From JAURVT01 sp049059935 (GTDB lineage: Bacteria; Actinomycetota; Actinomycetes; Propionibacteriales; Nocardioidaceae), in the NCBI RefSeq assembly GCF_049059935.1, contig NZ_JBMGQR010000018.1, positions 1 to 64,000 on the forward strand: 64,000 nucleotides of DNA. Reading direction: 5' to 3'. How positions within the stretch are numbered: the stretch's first letter is position 1; every line of letters begins with the position of its first letter. The notes below the pieces were generated by a model. It was given only the letters and a program-made list of their open reading frames with translations, was not told where the DNA came from and did no database searches. This document shows, one piece after another, positions 44,558-55,030 of the stretch. Both the position numbers and the translations under genes were made by a program.

Positions 44558-44647
44558 CGCCGCCCGCGCGGCCGTCCGGCGTGCCGACGGGTCCCCGTTA
44601 GGCTGGTCGGACAGCCCCCGACGCACCCCAAGTGAGGCAGGACCACC

Positions 44648-45082
44648 GTGTTCGGAGACGGATCGCAGATGCCCGACATGTCCGCGCTGCTGGCGCAGGC
44701 CCAGCAGATGCAGGAGCAGCTGCTGTCGGCCAAGGCCGAGCTCGACGCCGCGCAGGTCGAGGGCTCCGCCGCGAACGGGCTGGTCTCGGCCACCGTCACC
44801 GGTGCGGGCGAGGTGGTCGGGGTGACGATCAAGCCCGAGGCCGTCGACCCCGACGACACCGAGACGCTCGGCGACATGGTCGTCGCCGCCATCCGCGACG
44901 CGCGCGCCCAGGCCGACGCGATGGCCGCCGAGAGGCTCGGCCCGCTGGCCGGCGGTGGTGGCGAGGGCGGCATGGGCGACCTCGGCAGCCTGTTCGGTGG
45001 CGGAGGCGACGACACCCCCGGTCTGCCGGGTGGCTCCGGCGACCGCGACGGCGGGCGTCCCGGCCCCATCGGCTTCGGCTGA
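44648..45082 (+). CDS. YbaB/EbfC nucleoid-associated protein
   Basis: 144 aa. The YbaB core (MPDMSALLAQAQQMQEQLLSAKAELDA, then VTGAGEVVGVTIKPEAV) binds DNA as a dimer and is usually co-transcribed with recR. A Gly/Asp-rich tail of about 45 residues (GGGGEGGMGDLGSLFGGGGDD) is an actinobacterial addition. GTG start. Confidence 0.92.
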   Translation: MFGDGSQMPDMSALLAQAQQMQEQLLSAKAELDAAQVEGSAANGLVSATVTGAGEVVGVTIKPEAVDPDDTETLGDMVVAAIRDARAQADAMAAERLGPLAGGGGEGGMGDLGSLFGGGGDDTPGLPGGSGDRDGGRPGPIGFG

Positions 45083-45097
45083 GGACGCGACCCTCCC

Positions 45098-45694
45098 GTG
45101 TACGAAGGCATCGTCCAGGACCTGATCGACGAGCTGGGCCGCCTGCCCGGCGTGGGTCCCAAGAGCGCCCAGCGCATCGCGTTCTGGATCCTCGACGCCG
45201 ACCCCGTCGACGTCCGCCGGCTCGCGTCCGTGCTCACCGAGGTCAAGGACAAGGTCCGCTTCTGCGTGGTCTGCGGCAACGTCGCCGAGTCCGAGCAGTG
45301 CCGCATCTGCTCCGACGCGCGTCGCGACCTCACCGTCATCTGCGTGGTCGAGGAGTCCAAGGACGTCGTCGCGATCGAGCGGACGCGCGAGTTCCGCGGC
45401 CGCTACCACGTGCTGGGCGGCGCGATCTCGCCGATCGAGGGCATCGGGCCCGACGAGCTGCGCGTCAAGGAGCTGATGACGCGCCTGGCCGACGGGCAGG
45501 TCACCGAGGTCATCCTCGCCACCGACCCCAACCTGGAGGGCGAGGCCACCGCGACGTATCTCACGAGACTCCTGGTGCCCGTGGGGTTGCGCGTGACGCG
45601 TCTGGCGAGTGGACTGCCCGTGGGCGGGGACCTCGAGTACGCGGACGAGGTGACCCTCGGCCGAGCCTTCGAGGGGAGACGCAGTGTCCAGTGA
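45098..45694 (+). CDS. recR: Recombination protein RecR
   Basis: 198 aa. HhH motif (LIDELGRLPGVGPKSAQRIAF), four-Cys zinc module (FCVVCGNVAESEQCRICSD), Toprim domain (ICVVEESKDVVAIERT, VILATDPNLEGEATA) and Walker-B-like end. With RecF/RecO it loads RecA at gaps. GTG start 15 bp after ybaB; its last 11 bp overlap the DUF5063 gene. Confidence 0.95.
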   Translation: MYEGIVQDLIDELGRLPGVGPKSAQRIAFWILDADPVDVRRLASVLTEVKDKVRFCVVCGNVAESEQCRICSDARRDLTVICVVEESKDVVAIERTREFRGRYHVLGGAISPIEGIGPDELRVKELMTRLADGQVTEVILATDPNLEGEATATYLTRLLVPVGLRVTRLASGLPVGGDLEYADEVTLGRAFEGRRSVQ

Positions 45695-46298
45695 CGTGAG
45701 CAGCGCGAGTGCCGCGGGTGGCTCCAGCCACTCCGACCTCGAGGACCTCGCGCAGTCCGTGGCCGACCAGGCCACCAGCTTCCTGCTCGCGGTGCGCGAG
45801 CTCGCCCAGACGCGCGACGCCGGCCAGGTGGTGCCGCTGCTGCTGCTCGAGGTGAGCCAGCTGCTGCTCGCCGGCGCCCGCCTCGGCGCCCAGGTCGACT
45901 TCGTGCCGAGCGACCGGTACGAGCCCGACGCCGGCCCCGACCCCGACCTCGACGCGGTCCGCATCGCGCTCGGCGACGTGCTCGGCGGCCTCGACGAGTA
46001 CACCGAGGTGTTCGACCCCTACGACGAGCAGCCCGAGCTCGTCGTCTCCCGCATCTCCGACGACGTCGCCGCCATCGCGCAGAGCGTCGCGCACGGCCTG
46101 CAGCACCACGCCGCCGGCCGCATCGACGAGGCGCTGTGGTGGTGGCAGTTCTCCTACGTCTCGGCCTGGGGCAGCGAGGCGAGCGCCGCGCTGCGGGCGC
46201 TGCAGTCGGTGGTCGCGCACGACCGCCTCGACGCCGAGGTCGACGGGTTCGCCGAGCGCGAGTTCGACGCGGTCGTCATCGCCGCCGAGCTCCCCTGA
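45684..46298 (+). CDS. DUF5063 family protein
   Basis: 204 aa, acidic and mostly helical, cytoplasmic. The C-terminal WWWQFSYVSAWGSEASAALRALQ is characteristic. It overlaps recR and follows it in related genomes, which hints at a linked but unknown role. GTG start within the recR end. Confidence 0.82.
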   Translation: MSSDVSSASAAGGSSHSDLEDLAQSVADQATSFLLAVRELAQTRDAGQVVPLLLLEVSQLLLAGARLGAQVDFVPSDRYEPDAGPDPDLDAVRIALGDVLGGLDEYTEVFDPYDEQPELVVSRISDDVAAIAQSVAHGLQHHAAGRIDEALWWWQFSYVSAWGSEASAALRALQSVVAHDRLDAEVDGFAEREFDAVVIAAELP

Positions 46299-46433
46299 CG
46301 GTCGGTTCCTCCCCTCTGGGGCCCCCGGACCGCCGATCTCGACGGTTTCGCCGCGACTTTCCGTCGTGATCTCCTCGCTCCCGGACACCCGGCGCGCCAT
46401 ACTGAGCGGCGCGTGGGGAGAAGGGAGGCGGCC

Positions 46434-49013
46434 GTGCCCGCCCGATATGCCGACCGGGCTCGACCCCCGATCCGCACCAGTGCGCTGTACCCGTTCGTGC
46501 TCTGCGGGTTCGTCTGCTGGGGCACGCTGCTGCTGCCCCCGTCGCACGGCAACCTGGCCCAGCTCCTGGTGGGCGGCCTGCTCATGGCCGTCATGGCGGC
46601 CCTCTCCGTGGCCCTGCCGTGGGAGCGCTGGCCGCTCTGGACCCACGCGATCCTCCCCTTCGCCTTCTTCGCGGTCATCGTCCTGCTGCGCGACGTCTCC
46701 GGCGCGCAGAGCGCCGCCAACAACATGGTCGCCCTGCCCGTCCTGTGGGTCGCGCTCTACGGAACCCGCAACGAGATGGTCCTGGCCGCGTTCTGCACCG
46801 CCGCGGTGTTCATCGGTCCGCTGCTGGTGATCGGCGACCCCACCTACCCGGTCTCGGACTGGCGTCGCGCCGGTGTCTGGATCGCGATCGTCGCGTTCAT
46901 CGGGCCGACCGTGCAGTCGGTCGTCCGGACGCTGCACCAGCGTGAGCGCGAGCGCTCCGAGGCGGTGGAGGACGCGAACACCGCCGAGCGTCGCTGGCGG
47001 GTGCTGCTCGGGCAGCTGCCCGACACGATCGTCATGGTCGCCGACAGGGACATGCGCTACCAGTTCATCGGCGGGGCCGGTGCGGGCAGCGTCAAGTTCG
47101 AGCACAACGTGGGCCGCACCCTGCAGGAGACCTCCTCGCCCGAGAACGTCGCGCGACTCGAGCCGATGTACCGCGACGCCCTCGACGGACGCTCCAGCAC
47201 CGACGAGATGCCGGCGACGCACGGACGCTCGGCCCAGCAGGTGGCCGTGGCGCCGTTCAACCACCACGGCGAAGACCAGATCCTCGTCGTCGCCCGCGAC
47301 GTCAGCCGGGCCCGCGAGCGCGAGGCGCAGATCGAGGTCCTGAGGGAGCAGGTCGAGCAGCTGTTCCGCGAGGCGCCCACCGGCATCGCGGTCTGCGACC
47401 TGGAGGGTCGCGTCACCCGCGTCAACGTCGCGCTGCTCGAGATCCTCGGTCGGTCCGAGGCCGACGCGCGCTCGACGACGGTGATGGAGCTCGGGCTGCT
47501 CGGCGACCACCGGGGAACCGACGCGCTGGCCCAGGTCACCGGGTCGCCGTCCGGGCGGCTGCTCACCGAGGTGCGCATCGACGGCACCGGACGTCGTCCG
47601 CTCGACCTGTCGGTCAGCAGCGTGTACCTGCACGACGCGGCGGGCGAGCCGTCCAGCGTGCTCTTCCACGTGCACGACGTGTCGCAGCGGCGCCGGTTCG
47701 AGGAGCGCCTGGAGCACCTGGCCTCGCACGACCCCCTCACCGGCCTGGCCAACCGTCGCCGGTTCGACGACGAGCTCGAGGGCCACCTGCGACGCTGCCA
47801 GCGCTACGGCGCCCAGGGTGCGGTGATGATGATGGACCTCGACCACTTCAAGGAGGTCAACGACACCCTCGGTCACGAGGCCGGGGACCAGCTGATCGTC
47901 GGCGTCACGGCGGTGCTGCGCGAGACCCTGCGCGACTCCGACGTGATCTCGCGTCTCGGCGGCGACGAGTTCGCGATCCTGCTGCCGAACGCCAACCGCG
48001 ACGAGGCCGAGCTGGTGGCCGACCGCCTGGTGGCGGCGGTGCGCAACCACTCGTCCAGCTTCGACGACGCGCTCGGCCGCACGGTCACCGCGAGCATCGG
48101 CGTCGTGACGATCAACGAGCCCGACATCTCCGCGGGTGAGCTGCTGTCGACGGTCGACCTGACGATGTACGACGCCAAGGACGCCGGCCGCGACTGCTAC
48201 GCCATCTTCGACTTCCGCGACCACGACACCCCGCGCTCGGGCGCACGCATCGCCTGGGGCGCCAAGATCCGCGCGGCGCTGCGCGAGGACCGCTTCGTGC
48301 TGCACGCGCAGCCCGTCATGGACCTGCAGACCCGGACGGCCGTCGGCGCCGAGCTGCTGCTGCGGATGGTCGACGAGGACGGCGACCTGGTGCCGCCGGG
48401 CCGGTTCCTCTACATCGCCGAGCGGATGGGTCTGGTGCCCCACATCGACCGCTGGGTCGTGCACGAGGGCATCGCCCGCCTGGCCGACATCCAGGCCAAG
48501 CGACCCGACTTCGAGATCGCCATCAACGTGTCCGCGCACTCGCTGAACGACCCCGCGTTCGCCGACGACGTCGAGAACGAGATCGCGGCCGGTGGCATCG
48601 ACCCCAACGGGCTGACCTTCGAGATCACCGAGACGGCCGCGATCGGCAACATGGAGCGCGCCCGCGCCTTCGCCACCCGCGTCCAGGCGCTCGGCTGCCG
48701 CCTCGCGCTCGACGACTTCGGTGCCGGCTACGGCTCGTTCTACTACCTCAAGCACCTGCCGTTCGACTACATCAAGATCGACGGCGAGTTCGTCCGCGGC
48801 TGCACGCGCGACCCGATGGACCGTCTGATCATCGCCTCGGTCGTCGCCCTCGCCCAGGGTGCGGGACGCCAGGCCGTCGCGGAGTACGTCGTCGACGAGG
48901 CCACCGCCGTGCTCCTCGGGTCCCTCGGTGTCGGCCTCGGGCAGGGCTTCCACCTCGGGGCCCCCCGCGAGTACGACCAGGAGGTGCTCGCGAGCTTCGG
49001 TGTTCCCGCGTGA
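46434..49013 (+). CDS. Membrane c-di-GMP signalling protein: MASE-like, PAS, PAS, GGDEF, EAL
   Basis: 859 aa from the GTG at 46434 (GGGAGG 5 nt upstream). About five or six N-terminal helices, two PAS domains (about residues 190-290 and 305-415), then a GGDEF domain with intact RLGGDEFAIL (about 515-524). An EAL domain follows: GAELLLRM keeps the first Glu, NVSAHSL, EITETA, DDFGAGYGS, YIKIDGEFV, QAVAEYV and GLGQGF are present. Both synthesis and hydrolysis of c-di-GMP look possible; which dominates cannot be read. Confidence 0.92.
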   Translation: MPARYADRARPPIRTSALYPFVLCGFVCWGTLLLPPSHGNLAQLLVGGLLMAVMAALSVALPWERWPLWTHAILPFAFFAVIVLLRDVSGAQSAANNMVALPVLWVALYGTRNEMVLAAFCTAAVFIGPLLVIGDPTYPVSDWRRAGVWIAIVAFIGPTVQSVVRTLHQRERERSEAVEDANTAERRWRVLLGQLPDTIVMVADRDMRYQFIGGAGAGSVKFEHNVGRTLQETSSPENVARLEPMYRDALDGRSSTDEMPATHGRSAQQVAVAPFNHHGEDQILVVARDVSRAREREAQIEVLREQVEQLFREAPTGIAVCDLEGRVTRVNVALLEILGRSEADARSTTVMELGLLGDHRGTDALAQVTGSPSGRLLTEVRIDGTGRRPLDLSVSSVYLHDAAGEPSSVLFHVHDVSQRRRFEERLEHLASHDPLTGLANRRRFDDELEGHLRRCQRYGAQGAVMMMDLDHFKEVNDTLGHEAGDQLIVGVTAVLRETLRDSDVISRLGGDEFAILLPNANRDEAELVADRLVAAVRNHSSSFDDALGRTVTASIGVVTINEPDISAGELLSTVDLTMYDAKDAGRDCYAIFDFRDHDTPRSGARIAWGAKIRAALREDRFVLHAQPVMDLQTRTAVGAELLLRMVDEDGDLVPPGRFLYIAERMGLVPHIDRWVVHEGIARLADIQAKRPDFEIAINVSAHSLNDPAFADDVENEIAAGGIDPNGLTFEITETAAIGNMERARAFATRVQALGCRLALDDFGAGYGSFYYLKHLPFDYIKIDGEFVRGCTRDPMDRLIIASVVALAQGAGRQAVAEYVVDEATAVLLGSLGVGLGQGFHLGAPREYDQEVLASFGVPA

Positions 49014-49076
49014 CCGGTCTTGGTGCCTCGGCCGCCCGAGGGCGTGCCTGACGAGGCGACGCGGTCAGGTGCGTGC

Positions 49077-50036
49077 TCAGGCGGTCGAGGGGGTGCGACG
49101 GGCCTTCTTGTCGGCGTACATGGAGCGGTCGGCGCGGGCGAGGGCGAGGGCGGGCGACTCGCCGCGGCCGAGGTCGCTGTGCCCGACGGACGCCTCCACG
49201 CCGGCCTCCTGCAGGCCGCGGCGCAGACGCCGGGCCACCACCTCGCCGTCGGAGCGCTGGAAGGCCGACTCGACGAGGACCACGAACTCGTCGCCCCCCA
49301 TGCGGACCACCGAGTCGCTCTGGCGGATGTGCCGTGACAGGGCCTGCCCGGCCCGGACGAGGAGGGCGTCACCGGCGGCGTGGCCCTCGGCGTCGTTGAC
49401 CGCCTTGAGGCCGTCGAGGTCGACGACCAGGACGGCGAAGCGGTCGCCGAGGACGAGGGTGCGGCGGGCCGCCTCGGCACTGACCTCCTCCCAGCCCCTG
49501 CGGTTGAGGAGCCCGGTGAGCGCGTCGGTCATCGCGTCGTCGCGCGCCACCCGCAGCTGCAGGTCGAGCCGGCGTGCCCGCTGGGTCAGGGCGAACGCGT
49601 GCGACAGCATGCTCGCGAGCAGCGTGAGCAGGTCCTCGTCGACCAGGTCGGGGTCGATCGGGGCGTCGCTCAGGCCGCACAGCGCGCCGACCGGCTCCCG
49701 GGGGTTCAGGCGGATCGGGACGCTCGCGTACCCGTGGATCCCCAGCGCGGAGGCGACGTCGTCGTAGGCGGCGTGGGTGGTGGCGTCGCCGACGACGCGG
49801 GGGGCCCCGTCGATCATTCGGTGGCACAAGGTCTTGTCCGCGGCGAGCGAGTCGCCGGGCTGGTGGAAGCCCCCACCGCTGACGTAGACGTGGGTCTGCT
49901 CGTGGTCGTCGAGCCGCGACACGCTCCAGGTGCTGAACGGCATGGTGCCCTGGAGGTAGTCGAGCACCTCGTGGCACGCCCGGGAGAACGCGGTGTCGTC
50001 GGAGGCACCATGGTCGAACGCCGAGGTGTCACGCAC
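49077..50036 (-). CDS. GAF-GGDEF diguanylate cyclase
   Basis: 319 aa, no membrane segment. The N-terminal GAF domain (about residues 20-150) has FSTWSVSRLDD and DKTLCHRMIDG, with Cys and His placed to sense redox or a ligand. The GGDEF domain (about 165-310) has DALTGLLNRRGW and RMGGDEFVVL, all catalytic residues present. GTG start with a weak -10-like CAGGAT 6 nt upstream. It is convergent with the large GGDEF/EAL gene (63-bp gap). Confidence 0.88.
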   Translation of the reverse strand: MRDTSAFDHGASDDTAFSRACHEVLDYLQGTMPFSTWSVSRLDDHEQTHVYVSGGGFHQPGDSLAADKTLCHRMIDGAPRVVGDATTHAAYDDVASALGIHGYASVPIRLNPREPVGALCGLSDAPIDPDLVDEDLLTLLASMLSHAFALTQRARRLDLQLRVARDDAMTDALTGLLNRRGWEEVSAEAARRTLVLGDRFAVLVVDLDGLKAVNDAEGHAAGDALLVRAGQALSRHIRQSDSVVRMGGDEFVVLVESAFQRSDGEVVARRLRRGLQEAGVEASVGHSDLGRGESPALALARADRSMYADKKARRTPSTA

Positions 50037-50197
50037 CCCGCCATCCTGCCTCACCCCGCCACCCTGCGTCGCCACCTCGCCGCCGCGGATCTCACCGCTC
50101 TCGCCGCGGGGGAGCGGCAGACGCGCGTCCACTAGACTCGCCGGTGCGCAGCGTGGCGCCGAACGCCAAGTCACCGCTACCGACGTCAGGAAACTCC

Positions 50198-51471
<1,274 letters not shown>

Positions 51472-51475
<4 letters not shown>

Positions 51476-52524
51476 GCGACGTGACCCCCGGCCACGGCCT
51501 GCGCGTCGGCGTCGTCGGCGCCACCGGCCAGGTGGGCACCGTGATGCTGCGCCTGCTCGCCGAGCGCGACCTGCCCATCGCCGAGCTGCGCGTGTTCGCC
51601 TCCGCCCGCTCGGCCGGTCGCCGGCTCCCCTTCGCCGGCGGCGAGGTCGTCGTCGAGGACGCCGCCACCGCCGACCCGAGCGGCCTGGACGTCGCGCTGT
51701 TCTCCGCCGGTGCGAGCACCAGCCGCGAGCAGGCCCCGCGCTTCGCCGCGGCGGGCGTCATCGTCGTCGACAACTCGTCGGCGTGGCGCAAGGACCCCGA
51801 GGTGCCGCTGGTCGTCAGCGAGGTGAACCCCGAGGCGCTGGAGCATGCCGTCAAGGGCATCGTCGCCAACCCCAACTGCACCACGATGGCCGCGATGCCG
51901 GTGCTCAAGCCGCTGCACGACGAGGCGGGCCTCGTGCGCGTCGTCGCCAGCACCTACCAGGCGGTCTCGGGCTCGGGCCTGGCCGGCGTCGAGGAGCTGC
52001 AGTCGCAGGCCAGCAAGGTCGTCGACCGGGCGTCCGAGCTGACGCACGACGGCGGCGCGCTCGACTTCCCGGCGCCGCAGAAGTACGTCGCGCCCATCGC
52101 GTTCAACGTGCTCCCGATGGCCGGCTCGGTCGTCGACGACGGCTCGTTCGAGACCGACGAGGAGCAGAAGCTCCGCAACGAGAGCCGCAAGATCCTCGGC
52201 ATCCCCGAGCTCCGGGTGTCGGGCACCTGCGTGCGCGTGCCGGTCTTCACCGGCCACTCGCTGTCGCTCAACGTCGAGTTCGCGTCGTCCCTCACGGTGG
52301 CGCGGGCCACCGAGCTGCTCGCGTCCGCCCCGGGCGTCGAGCTGGCCGACGTGCCCACGCCGCTCCTGGCCGCGGGCCGCGACCCCAGCTACGTGGGACG
52401 CATCCGTCAGGACCAGTCGGTCGACGACGACCGCGGCCTCGTGCTGTTCGTCAGCAACGACAACCTGCGCAAGGGCGCCGCGCTCAACACCGTCCAGATC
52501 GCCGAGCTGATCGCCACCCGGTGA
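51472..52524 (+). CDS. asd: Aspartate-semialdehyde dehydrogenase
   Basis: 350 aa. Second step of the aspartate pathway. NADP loop GVVGATGQVGTVML, catalytic Cys in VANPNCTTMAAMP (about residue 130), substrate loop STYQAVSGSGLAGV, and catalytic His in PVFTGHSLS. The start overlaps lysC by 4 bp and its stop overlaps the next start, so lysC-asd forms an operon. Confidence 0.95.
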
Positions 52525-52980
52525 CGTCGCCGGTCCGTGCGAGGCGCGACGACGACCTCGAGCCGCTCGTCGCGATCCTCGGCCGGACCCACCGGCTCGA
52601 CGCCTACCCCGTGAGAGCGAGCCGGGTCGACGCCGCGTGGCTCGTCGAGCAGGTCGAGGTCGCCTGGGTGGCCGAGGGTCGACGGCACCGTCGTCGGCCA
52701 CGTGGCGCTCCAGGACGACGGCGACGGCGTGCTGTCGGTCGTCCGGCTCTTCGTCGACCCCGACGCCCGGGGGCTGGGCCTGGGCTCCGCGCTGCTCGAC
52801 GTCATCGACGACCACGCCCGGCAGGTCGGGGCGACGCTGAGCCTGCTCGTGATGGACGACGACCGCGCCGCCGTCGCGCTGTACGAGCGCCGCGGCTGGC
52901 GGCGCACCGGGTCGCGGCCGGCCGACTGGTTCGGTCCAGCCGGGCCCCACCCCCTCGTCCACACCTACGTGCTCCCCTGA
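52521..52980 (+). pseudogene. GNAT acetyltransferase broken by a frameshift
   Basis: The N-terminal half is read from the GTG at 52521 (MTSPVRARRDDDLEPLVAILGRTHRLDAYPV ... VEVAWVAEG). The C-terminal half is in the +1 frame from about 52683 (DGTVVGHVALQDDGDGVLSVVRLFVDPDARGLGLGSALL...), with the acetyl-CoA loop RGLGLGSA and YERRGW. Removing one base near 52678-52682 joins them into a normal GNAT of about 152 aa. It is either a recent mutation or a sequencing error. Start coupled to the asd stop. Confidence 0.8.
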
Positions 52981-53049
52981 CGCCTGTCACGGCCGAACCG
53001 GGACGTCTCGCACTCCCGCCCGCTGGGCCCTGCGTGGAATCATCGGGAC

Positions 53050-53595
53050 ATGGGAGACGCGCTGACGCCGGGGACGTTCTGGAGCGGCTTCACGCGCGAC
53101 CCGCGGGACCCCTCCGTGTCGGGGCTGAGGATGTCCGACCGCGACCGCGCGCACCTGCTCGACGCGCTCGGCGAGGCCTACGCCGACGGTCGGTTGGACC
53201 CCGAGGAGCACGACGAGCGGGTCGGCACCGCACAGTCGGTCAAGACCTTCGGCGAGGTGCCCGCGCTCATCACCGACCTGGTGCCGACGACCGACCTGGT
53301 GCGCCGGGCAAGCCCGGACGAGCTGCGTCGCCGCGCCCAGGAGGCGTGGCGCCACGACATGCGCACCTCGTTGATGGGCTACCTCGGCCTCTCGGCGCTG
53401 CTCGTGGCGATCTACCTGCTCACGAGCATCCCGGACGGCTTCTACTACTTCTGGCCCGCCTGGCCCCTGGTGTTCACCGCGATCCCGGTGGCGCAGACCT
53501 TCTTCAAGCACGAGCAGATCGTGACCCGCAAGGTCCGACGGCTCACCAAGCAGCAGGACCGCGAGCAGCGTCGGCTGAAGCGGGGCGGGTCCTAA
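53050..53595 (+). CDS. DUF1707 protein with two-helix membrane domain
   Basis: 181 aa. The DUF1707 motif MSDRDRAHLLDALGEAYADGRLDPEEHDERV (about 28-58), a short linker, then a 2TM hairpin (about 110-155) and a basic C-terminus. This is a common actinobacterial membrane protein of unknown function. Its last 4 bp overlap the convergent TetR gene. Confidence 0.82.
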   Translation: MGDALTPGTFWSGFTRDPRDPSVSGLRMSDRDRAHLLDALGEAYADGRLDPEEHDERVGTAQSVKTFGEVPALITDLVPTTDLVRRASPDELRRRAQEAWRHDMRTSLMGYLGLSALLVAIYLLTSIPDGFYYFWPAWPLVFTAIPVAQTFFKHEQIVTRKVRRLTKQQDREQRRLKRGGS

Positions 53596-54200
53596 CCCGC
53601 TGCCAGGGCGTCCAGGTGGGCGCGCAAGATGCGGCGGAGCCGGTCGGCGGGCATCTGCTCGGGGTAGTGGAACGCCTCCACCGCCAGGCCGTCGACGAGG
53701 GCCTGGGTGCGTCCCACCTCCACCTCGGCGACGTCGTCCAGCGGTGCCGACGAGTCGGTGAGCGGCCGGCCGAGCAGACGGGCGACGCCGACGCGGCAGA
53801 CCTGCTCGATGCCCTCCCAGGCCTGGCGTCGCACCTCGTCGAACCCCGCGTCGTGGCGGGCGCGGTCCATCGTCGCGAGCCAGACGTGCATCTCGACGTG
53901 CCGCACGTCGTCGAGGGGCAGCACCTCCTCGAGGAGGGCCTGCACCTCCTCGACGCCGGCAGGTCCGTCCGTGAGATGACGGGCGACGCGCGCCGGGACG
54001 TCCGCGAGCATGAGGGCGACCGCGAACCGCAGCAACGCGGCCTGGTCGGGGAAGTAGTGACGCAGGGCGCCGGGCGACCAGCCGGCCTCGGCCGCGACGC
54101 CGCGGACCGAGGCCGCCTCGACCCCGTCGCGCAGGATGACGCGGTGCATGGCGGCGGCGAGCTCGGCGCGACGGGCGTCGTGGTCCACGATCTTGGGCAC
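53592..54200 (-). CDS. TetR-family transcriptional regulator
   Basis: 202 aa. HTH ASVRGVAAEAGWSPGALRHYFPDQAALL (about residues 28-55), then an all-helical ligand domain. The GTG at 54200 gives MPKIVDHDARRAEL, a standard TetR opening, and lies 6 nt after TACAAA. It is divergent from the membrane protein gene at 54267 across 66 bp, which it most likely represses. Ligand unknown. Confidence 0.9.
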   Translation of the reverse strand: MPKIVDHDARRAELAAAMHRVILRDGVEAASVRGVAAEAGWSPGALRHYFPDQAALLRFAVALMLADVPARVARHLTDGPAGVEEVQALLEEVLPLDDVRHVEMHVWLATMDRARHDAGFDEVRRQAWEGIEQVCRVGVARLLGRPLTDSSAPLDDVAEVEVGRTQALVDGLAVEAFHYPEQMPADRLRRILRAHLDALAAG

Positions 54201-54266
54201 GTGGACTTTGTAGCACAGGTGTGTTGAGATGGATGACGACACAGCCGTGTGGAAAAGGGGGAGGTC

Positions 54267-54983
54267 ATGGGCATCGCGTCGGTGGCCGGTCTGGTCGGCC
54301 TGGCGCTGGTCGACAGCACGAGCATCGGGACGCTGGTGCTGCCGGTGCTGATCCTGCTGTCGCCCCGGGTGCACGTGGGCCGCTACTGCGTCTACCTCGC
54401 GACGGTCGCGGGCTTCTACGCCGTCGTGGGCGTCGCGCTCGTCGCCGGTGCCGGGTGGCTGGTCGAGGTCGCGTCCGGTCTCGCGGAGAACCGGCCGCTC
54501 CGGTACGCCCAGCTCGTCGTCGGCGCCGCGATGCTGGCCGTGGGGGTCTTCGGCGACCCACGGCGCTGGTTCGGACGCGAGCCGGAGCCCCGGCCCGACG
54601 GGACGCCCACCCGCGCGACGCAGTGGCGCGACCGGCTCGTCGGACCTGACGCGAGCTACGCCGCCGTCGCGGGCGTCGGTCTGCTGGCCGCGCTGGTGGA
54701 GGTGGCGTCGATGCTGCCGTTCCTCGCCGCGGTCGGCATCATCACCGCCGCCGACCTCCCGGCGGTGGGCTGGGTGCCCCTCGTGCTCGCCTACACGGCC
54801 GTGATGGTGCTGCCGGCGCTCGTGCTGCTCGGCGTCAGGCTCACGCTCGGACGCCGTCTCGAGCGCCCGCTGGCCCGACTGTCGGACTGGTTGCTTCGCC
54901 AGTCCGGCAACGCCCTGTACTGGGCGCTGGCGATCATCGGCATCCTCCTCGTCCAGGACGCGGCGTCCGTGGTCGGCACCTGA
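54267..54983 (+). CDS. GAP/SfLAP-like six-helix membrane protein
   Basis: 238 aa. Six hydrophobic helices with GLVGLALVDSTSIGTLVLPVLILLSPRVHVGRYCVYLATVAGFY at the start, resembling the GAP/Sap family (sulfolipid-addressing protein in mycobacteria, LysE-like fold). GGGGGAGG precedes the ATG. The divergent TetR gene suggests an inducible exporter or lipid-handling protein. Confidence 0.75.
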   Translation: MGIASVAGLVGLALVDSTSIGTLVLPVLILLSPRVHVGRYCVYLATVAGFYAVVGVALVAGAGWLVEVASGLAENRPLRYAQLVVGAAMLAVGVFGDPRRWFGREPEPRPDGTPTRATQWRDRLVGPDASYAAVAGVGLLAALVEVASMLPFLAAVGIITAADLPAVGWVPLVLAYTAVMVLPALVLLGVRLTLGRRLERPLARLSDWLLRQSGNALYWALAIIGILLVQDAASVVGT

Positions 54984-55030
54984 CCTCTCGGTCTTGACCT
55001 GAACCTGGGTCGAGGGTGGACGGTGGAGGC

